NCBI RefSeq assembly: GCF_000016285.1
Contig: NC_011989.1
Coordinates: forward strand, 251,001 to 315,000
Length of the DNA: 64,000 bases
DNA from: Allorhizobium ampelinum S4
GTDB taxonomy: Bacteria; Pseudomonadota; Alphaproteobacteria; Rhizobiales; Rhizobiaceae
Direction of reading: 5' to 3'
The notes below the pieces were generated by a model. It was not told the DNA's origin and did not search any database. It saw only the letters and a list, made by a program, of their open reading frames with translations. The position numbers and the translations under genes were made by a program. This document shows positions 58,287-64,000 of this stretch, in pieces; the first letter of the stretch is position 1, and the number at the start of each line of letters is the position of its first letter.

Positions 58287-59234
58287 ATGGCCCAGATCCG
58301 CAATGTCGCCGTCCAGATGGACCATGTATCCTCCATCAATATATCAGGGGATTCCACCTTCGCCATGAGCCTGGAGGCTCAGGCCCGGGGCTATAAGCTG
58401 TTCCACTATACACCTGATCGGCTGACCATGCGTGATGGCCGCGTCTATGCGACAGTGGAGCCGATGGAACTGCGTGATGTGAAGGGCGATCACTTCACCC
58501 TCGGCAGCCCGGAGCGCGTCGATCTGTCCACCATGGATGTGGTGCTGCTGCGCCAGGACCCGCCGTTTGACATGGCCTATATCACCGCCACGCATATGCT
58601 GGAGCGCATTCATCCGAAGACGCTTGTCGTCAACGATCCGGCCTGGGTGCGCAATTCGCCGGAAAAGATCTTCGTCACCGAATATGCCGACCTGATGCCG
58701 CCGACGCTGATCACCCGCGACCCGGCGGAAATTGCCGCTTTTCGGGCCGAACAGGGCGATATCATCCTGAAGCCGCTCTACGGCAATGGCGGGGCAGGGG
58801 TGTTCCACTCCACCCGCGACGACCGCAATTTCTCCTCGCTGATGGAAATGTTCGGCCAGATGTTCCGCGAACCCTTCATCGCCCAAGGCTATCTGCCTGC
58901 CGTGCGCAAGGGCGACAAGCGTATCATTCTGGTGGATGGCGAGCCCGTCGGCGCGATTAATCGGGTGCCTGCCGAACATGATGCGCGCTCCAACATGCAT
59001 GCTGGTGGCAAGCCGGAACCGACGGAACTGACGACGCGCGAGCGCGAGATCTGCGCCCGGATCGGGCCTGCGTTGCGCGAACGCGGCTTCCTGCTGGTCG
59101 GCATTGACGTGATCGGCGATTACATGACCGAGATTAACGTCACCTCGCCAACCGGTATCCGCGAGGTGAAGAATTTCGGCGGCGCCGATATTGCCGGCCT
59201 GCTCTGGGACGCGATTGAGAAAAAGCGGTCCTGA
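58287..59234 (+). CDS. gshB: Glutathione synthetase
   Basis: A 315-residue ATP-grasp ligase joining gamma-glutamylcysteine and glycine. The start is ATG 58287 ([20 protein letters not shown]) with GAGAAAG upstream. Family motifs: [35 protein letters not shown] (glycine-rich loop), [20 protein letters not shown] and [20 protein letters not shown]. It is of normal length. The neighbourhood yraN-(ugp, cupin)-gshB-comM separates it from yraN by the ugp operon. Confidence 0.97.
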   Translation: MAQIRNVAVQMDHVSSINISGDSTFAMSLEAQARGYKLFHYTPDRLTMRDGRVYATVEPMELRDVKGDHFTLGSPERVDLSTMDVVLLRQDPPFDMAYITATHMLERIHPKTLVVNDPAWVRNSPEKIFVTEYADLMPPTLITRDPAEIAAFRAEQGDIILKPLYGNGGAGVFHSTRDDRNFSSLMEMFGQMFREPFIAQGYLPAVRKGDKRIILVDGEPVGAINRVPAEHDARSNMHAGGKPEPTELTTREREICARIGPALRERGFLLVGIDVIGDYMTEINVTSPTGIREVKNFGGADIAGLLWDAIEKKRS

Positions 59235-59290
59235 TCCTGTTCGACAATTGATCGGAGAGTGTTTTCTGCGCCCCGCCACGTTGGGTTTGC

Positions 59291-59393
59291 GAGAGTCTGT
59301 CAGATTCATATTGAACCAGACAGACTCTCGCTTCTTTTGTTTTCGTTTGTCTTTTCGGGAAAACCGGTTTCCACTTTTCCCTGACAAACTCTA
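59291..59393 (-). repeat. RIME-like mosaic palindromic element, copy 3
   Basis: 103 bp. Its inverse complement matches copy 2 (22634-22736) almost base for base: TAGAGTTTGTCAGGGAAAAG, then CCGGTTTTCCCGAAAAGACA, the A-rich linker and the hairpin AGAGTCTGTCTGGTTCA...CAGACTCTC. It begins 57 nt after the gshB stop. Confidence 0.85.
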
Positions 59394-59484
59394 AAACCTT
59401 TGGCGTTGCGGGGTGCCGGAAGCGTTCCCCTTTGTTCTGAAAGCGCAACCAAATACAACCATTTTGCCCTCGAAACGGGTCTTT

Positions 59485-59499
59485 GTTCATTTATTGTTC
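59485..59499. promoter_or_regulatory. Probable LexA (SOS) box upstream of comM
   Basis: GTTC (59485-59488), 7 nt, GTTC (59496-59499): an exact match to the alphaproteobacterial LexA site GTTC-N7-GTTC. It is 184 nt before the comM start. comM has been listed among SOS genes of several alphaproteobacteria (established knowledge, recalled). Confidence 0.65.
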
Positions 59500-59682
59500 T
59501 TGTCGTCCTTTGTTTTTCATGCAAAACTATGGTTGCAGGAAATTGCAGCGTGCCCGTTAGGAGCTCCGCTCGATGACTTGATTTAATAAATTGATTTTAA
59601 ACGCATTTTCTCTTTTTCGTCCGGCGAAATCCATGAAATTGCGTAGGGGCGGATGGACCGCTGCCGGCAAGGGGGCTGGGAT

Positions 59683-61215
59683 ATGGTTGCACGGGTTGGA
59701 ACGGTTGCGTTTCAGGGGATTGATGGCGTGCCTGTCGATGTGCAGGTCATGGTCGCGCCCGGCAAGATCGGGGTGCAGATCGTCGGCCTGCCGGATAAGG
59801 CGGTGGCTGAAAGCCGGGAACGGGTTCAGGCGGCCCTGCATGCCTCCGGACTGGCACTGCCGCCCAAGCGGGTGACCATCAATCTGGCACCGGCGGACCT
59901 GCCCAAGGAAGGTTCTCATTTCGATCTGGCCATCGCCCTTGGTCTGATGGCGGCGCTGGGTGCCATTCCCGCCGATGTGCTGGGCGACTATCTTGTGGTC
60001 GGTGAGTTGAACCTGGATGGCACGATTGCCGCCGTTGCCGGTGCTCTTCCGGCGGCCATGGCTGCCAATGCGCTTGGCAAAGGGCTGATCTGCCCGGCGG
60101 ATAGCGGCCCGGAGGCGGCCTGGGCGGGGGCGGACATGGATATTTTGGCTCCCCGCAGCCTGATCGCTTTGGCCAACCATTTTCGTGGTACCCAGGTCCT
60201 GACGCGCCCGAATCCGGCCAGCCGGGCGCTGCCGGGTAACCTGCCTGACCTCGCCGATATTCGCGGCCAGGAAAGCGCCAAGCGGGCGTTGGAAGTGGCT
60301 GCTGCCGGGGGCCACAACCTGCTGATGGTCGGCCCGCCAGGATCAGGCAAATCCATGCTGGCCGCCCGCCTGCCGTCCATCCTGCCGGTGTTGTCTGCAC
60401 CGGAGCTTCTGGATGTGTCGATGATCCATTCCATCGCCGGGCAATTGGCCGGTGGCAAATTGTCAGACCGCAGACCATTTCGCACGCCGCATCATTCCGC
60501 CACCATGGCGGCGCTGGTTGGCGGCGGGTTGCGCGCCCGGCCGGGCGAAGCCTCGCTTGCCCATAACGGTGTGTTGTTTCTCGATGAATTTCCGGAATTT
60601 TCGCCGCAGGTGCTGGATGCCTTGCGCCAACCGCTGGAAAGCGGCGAATGCGTCATTGCCCGCGCCAATCACCGCGTCACCTATCCGGCCAGCTTCCAGT
60701 TGATTGCCGCGATGAACCCTTGCCGTTGCGGCATGGCGGGCGAACCCGGCCATACCTGCGCACGCGGCATTCGCTGCCTGACCGAATATCAGGGCCGGAT
60801 TTCCGGTCCGCTGCTGGACCGGATCGATATTCGCATCGATGTCCCCGCCGTCTCAGCCATGGACCTGATCAAGCCAATGGCAGCCGAAAAAAGCGCCGAT
60901 GTCGCCCGCCGCGTTGCCGTCGCCCGACAGCGGCAGACGGAACGGTTTATCGAGGCGGGCGTGCCTGAAATCCGCATGAATGCGCGGTGCTCGACGGCAC
61001 TGATCGAAAAGCTGGCCGCACCGGATGCTGCTGGCTTGCAGTTATTGAGGGATGCGGCGGAGAAGTTCAAATTCTCGGCCCGCGCCTATCATCGGGTGTT
61101 AAAAGTGGCGAGGACCTTGGCCGATCTGGATGGCTCGGAGGCGCTTGGCCGGATTCATCTGGCCGAGGCGATTTCCTACCGTATTCCCTCGGAACGCCTG
61201 ACGGCTGCGGCATAA
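59683..61215 (+). CDS. comM: YifB/ComM-family AAA+ ATPase (Mg-chelatase-like)
   Basis: A 510-residue helicase-like ATPase. The start is ATG 59683 (AAGGGGGCTGGGAT before it). Lon-protease-like N-terminal fold: VQIVGLPDKAVAESRERVQA. The AAA core has GPPGSGKSMLAARLPSILP (Walker A), VLFLDEFPEFSP (Walker B) and MNPCRCG with the chelatase-type Cys cluster. In Vibrio and others ComM promotes branch migration during natural transformation. Here SOS control and general recombination repair are likely (inference). It is monocistronic. Confidence 0.95.
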   Translation: MVARVGTVAFQGIDGVPVDVQVMVAPGKIGVQIVGLPDKAVAESRERVQAALHASGLALPPKRVTINLAPADLPKEGSHFDLAIALGLMAALGAIPADVLGDYLVVGELNLDGTIAAVAGALPAAMAANALGKGLICPADSGPEAAWAGADMDILAPRSLIALANHFRGTQVLTRPNPASRALPGNLPDLADIRGQESAKRALEVAAAGGHNLLMVGPPGSGKSMLAARLPSILPVLSAPELLDVSMIHSIAGQLAGGKLSDRRPFRTPHHSATMAALVGGGLRARPGEASLAHNGVLFLDEFPEFSPQVLDALRQPLESGECVIARANHRVTYPASFQLIAAMNPCRCGMAGEPGHTCARGIRCLTEYQGRISGPLLDRIDIRIDVPAVSAMDLIKPMAAEKSADVARRVAVARQRQTERFIEAGVPEIRMNARCSTALIEKLAAPDAAGLQLLRDAAEKFKFSARAYHRVLKVARTLADLDGSEALGRIHLAEAISYRIPSERLTAAA

Positions 61216-61240
61216 CGAAACAGGACTGCGCCTGCTGCTG

Positions 61241-61425
61241 TAGCCCTCAGACTGCTGACAAAGGCTGCATTTATCCTCGACGTCATGCTCGGCCTTGTGC
61301 CGAGTATCTACGCATGTCAATTTAAGTAACAACCTCAATGGCTTATTCAGCAACAACAGATCCTCGGGACAAGCCCGAGGATGACGAAATGCCGAGATCG
61401 GGGTTTGTCAACAAACTGAGGGCTA
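61241..61425. repeat. 185-bp element with 22-bp terminal inverted repeats
   Basis: Left end TAGCCCTCAGACTGCTGACAAA (61241-61262) and right end, read on the minus strand, TAGCCCTCAGTTTGTTGACAAA differ at 3 of 22 positions. Inside, each half carries the same palindrome in opposite orientation: GTCATGCTCGGCCTTGTGCC and GTCATCCTCGGGCTTGTCCC, each followed by CGAG-ATCT. The element thus folds into one long hairpin. A 12-bp copy GCTGTAGCCCTC flanks both ends (61237 and 61434). No frame is coding. It lies between comM and cysK, which converge. Confidence 0.75.
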
Positions 61426-61498
61426 CACCTTATGCTGTAGCCCTCGTCTTCATTGTTTGATGGGCACCAATCCCATGGGATCAGCGCATTGAATGCGA

Positions 61499-62467
<969 letters not shown>

Positions 62468-62602
62468 GTGTGATCCTCCAGAATAACGCGCTTTGCAGCG
62501 ACAATAGGATCAAATCACCCAAGCGACCAGAACCCTTTGCCTATCGCCGTGGTTCCGGGGAGAAAAAACCCGCTGCAAAACCAGCGAAAACAAATGTTTA
62601 TT

Positions 62603-63220
62603 TCACGCCGCCTTTGTGGCGATATAGGCGGCGGTTCCGGCCAGAATGCTGGCGGCGGCCCGGTTGAGCAGTTTCAACGCGGAGGGCTGCTTCAGCAGCA
62701 GCCGCGCCTTGGCAGCCATAAGAATATAGGGAATGAGCACGGCCATCAGCACCACGAATGTCGTGCCGACCAATAGCCCGTAATCCGCCGGGCCAATGGC
62801 CTCGAGCGGAATGAGGGTCGGCACCAGGGCGACGTAGAACAGCATGGTCTTCGGGTTGCCGAGCGTCACGAACAGGCCGGACAGGAAGGATGCCATCACG
62901 CCCACACTTTTGCGCGCTTCGATATTTTGCGGCAAAAGCCCTGCCGTCCAGAGCTTCCAGGCGATATAAGCCAGGTAGAGCGTGCCTGCGAATTTGATGA
63001 TCAGGAACGGCGTCACGAAGGTCTGGGCAATATAGGCAAGGCCCAGAATGACGGCGGTCAGATAGCAGAGATCACCCAGAATCAGTCCCAGCCCCATGAA
63101 AAAGGTCGGGCGAAAACCGGAGCCAAGCGCCCGCGCCACGATCGCCGTCATGCCGGGGCCGGGAATGGCGGCGGCAATGAACAGGGCTCCGGCATAGGCA
63201 AGCAGGCTGGCAAGGGTCAT
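62603..63220 (-). CDS. LysE/RhtB-family amino acid exporter
   Basis: A 205-residue inner-membrane protein with six hydrophobic segments. The RhtB/LysE signature is IPGPGMTAIVARALGSGFRP near the N-terminus, with FAGTLYLAYIAWKLWTAG and VTLGNPKTMLFYVALVP further on. Members export homoserine, threonine, lysine or arginine analogues. The substrate is unknown. It is divergent from a second LysE-family gene. Confidence 0.9.
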   Translation of the reverse strand: MTLASLLAYAGALFIAAAIPGPGMTAIVARALGSGFRPTFFMGLGLILGDLCYLTAVILGLAYIAQTFVTPFLIIKFAGTLYLAYIAWKLWTAGLLPQNIEARKSVGVMASFLSGLFVTLGNPKTMLFYVALVPTLIPLEAIGPADYGLLVGTTFVVLMAVLIPYILMAAKARLLLKQPSALKLLNRAAASILAGTAAYIATKAA

Positions 63221-63350
63221 GGTGCATCTCCTTCAACGCCGTATTGCTAATCCTCCCGGCTGCAACTTGCAACGGTGACACGATTGAAATTGCCTGATGT
63301 CGGACTTTCTGGTCTTTTGGGGTTTATCGCCTCCCTGCCAAGGACATGTA

Positions 63351-63983
63351 ATGCCCACCACAACGTCACTTCTTGCCTTTGCCCTGATCTGCCTTGGCAT
63401 GGCGCTGACGCCCGGCCCGAATATGGTTTATCTCGTGTCACGCTCCATCTGTCAGGGGCCGATGGCCGGACTGATTTCGCTGGGTGGTGTCGCGCTGGGC
63501 TTCCTGATCTACATGCTGATGTCGGTGCTGGGGATTACGGTGTTGCTGATGGCCGTGCCCTATGCCTATGAGGCGCTGAAACTGGCCGGTGCAGCCTATC
63601 TCGCTTACCTGGCCTGGCAGGCGGTCAGGCCGGGCGGGCGTTCACCCTTTCAGGTGCGCGACCTGCCGAAGGACAGCCCGAGACGGCTGTTTGCCATGGG
63701 CCTCGTGACCAATCTCCTCAATCCGAAGGTGGCCGTTCTCTATCTGTCGTTGCTGCCGCAATTCATCGATCCGGCCAATGGCAGCGTTTTCATGCAATCA
63801 CTATTGCTCGGCCTCACCCAGATCGCCATCGGCACCACGGTCAATGGGATAATCGCGCTGATGGCCGGCTCCATCGCCCTGTTTCTCAGCCGCCGTCCGC
63901 TATGGATCATGGTGCAGCGCTGGCTGATGGGGACCGTACTGGCCGTGCTGGCGGTGAGAATGGCGACACAGGCGCAGCGGTGA
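63351..63983 (+). CDS. LysE/RhtB-family amino acid exporter
   Basis: A 210-residue inner-membrane protein from ATG 63351 (AAGGACATGTA before it); the frame starts at 63297 without support. The signature is LTPGPNMVYLVSRSICQGPM, with GAAYLAYLAWQAVRPGG and GLVTNLLNPKVAVLYLSLLP. It has six membrane helices. The last bases of the window after its stop hold nothing more. It is a paralogue, not a duplicate, of the divergent gene at 62603. Confidence 0.9.
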   Translation: MPTTTSLLAFALICLGMALTPGPNMVYLVSRSICQGPMAGLISLGGVALGFLIYMLMSVLGITVLLMAVPYAYEALKLAGAAYLAYLAWQAVRPGGRSPFQVRDLPKDSPRRLFAMGLVTNLLNPKVAVLYLSLLPQFIDPANGSVFMQSLLLGLTQIAIGTTVNGIIALMAGSIALFLSRRPLWIMVQRWLMGTVLAVLAVRMATQAQR

Positions 63984-64000
63984 GGTTAAAAGTCGGCCAT

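Overview
This 64 kb window is a chromosomal segment from a member of the Rhizobiaceae, most likely the Agrobacterium/Allorhizobium/Rhizobium group. Several signs support this: a PmtA-type phosphatidylethanolamine N-methyltransferase; a dnaK promoter of the alphaproteobacterial heat-shock form (CTTG-N18-CTTATATAG); an EcfG-type promoter (GGAAC-N16-CGTT); a GTTC-N7-GTTC LexA-type site; mosaic palindromic elements of the rhizobial RIME type; and a three-hairpin small RNA between polA and a MarR gene, where the alpha-r7 (Smr7C) RNA of related bacteria lies. No tRNA, rRNA, IS, prophage or CRISPR array was seen. The text is dense with core genes, so most of the window is ordinary.

Layout. 1-8 kb: end of a YceI-like gene, MarR regulator, NlpC/P60 peptidase, polA, the sRNA, a second MarR regulator, an M20 dipeptidase, a candidate minus-strand ncRNA, a YbaK-type deacylase. 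8-17 kb: a DUF883-like stress protein, a class A penicillin-binding protein, dnaK - small lipoprotein - dnaJ, slyX, recF, moeB-like, a GNAT gene. 17-22.5 kb: hydroxyacid dehydrogenase, SH3-domain protein, adenosine kinase, a GGDEF-EAL protein. 22.7-27.8 kb: dabB-dabA inorganic-carbon uptake pair with a divergent LysR regulator. 27.8-30 kb: Tat-exported lipocalin-like protein and TetR regulator. 30-33.5 kb: guaA, an MTA/SAH nucleosidase with a thioesterase, tspO. 33.5-38.6 kb: a four-gene periplasmic cluster of imelysin, di-haem cytochrome, imelysin-like and DUF1513 proteins. 38.7-45 kb: rsmB, rlpA, an epimerase-like gene with queG, a GST, uppP, a 50-residue exported peptide. 45.5-53 kb: NDUFA9-like, DUF1330, beta-helix protein, pyrF with a degenerate histidine phosphatase, pmtA, dnaN, rsmI-yraN. 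53-64 kb: a Pho-boxed ugpBAEC operon, a cupin gene, gshB, comM behind a LexA-type site, cysK and two divergent LysE-family exporters.

The accessory parts are the dab pair, the imelysin/di-haem/DUF1513 cluster, the lipocalin/TetR pair and the ugp operon. Most non-coding signal lies in short intergenic elements: RIME-like palindromes at 1601, 22634 and 59291 (plus a degraded one near 44905), a 145-bp imperfect palindrome abutting the rlpA stop, and a 185-bp element with 22-bp terminal inverted repeats after comM. Function calls rest on motifs and family knowledge read by eye. No database search was run.
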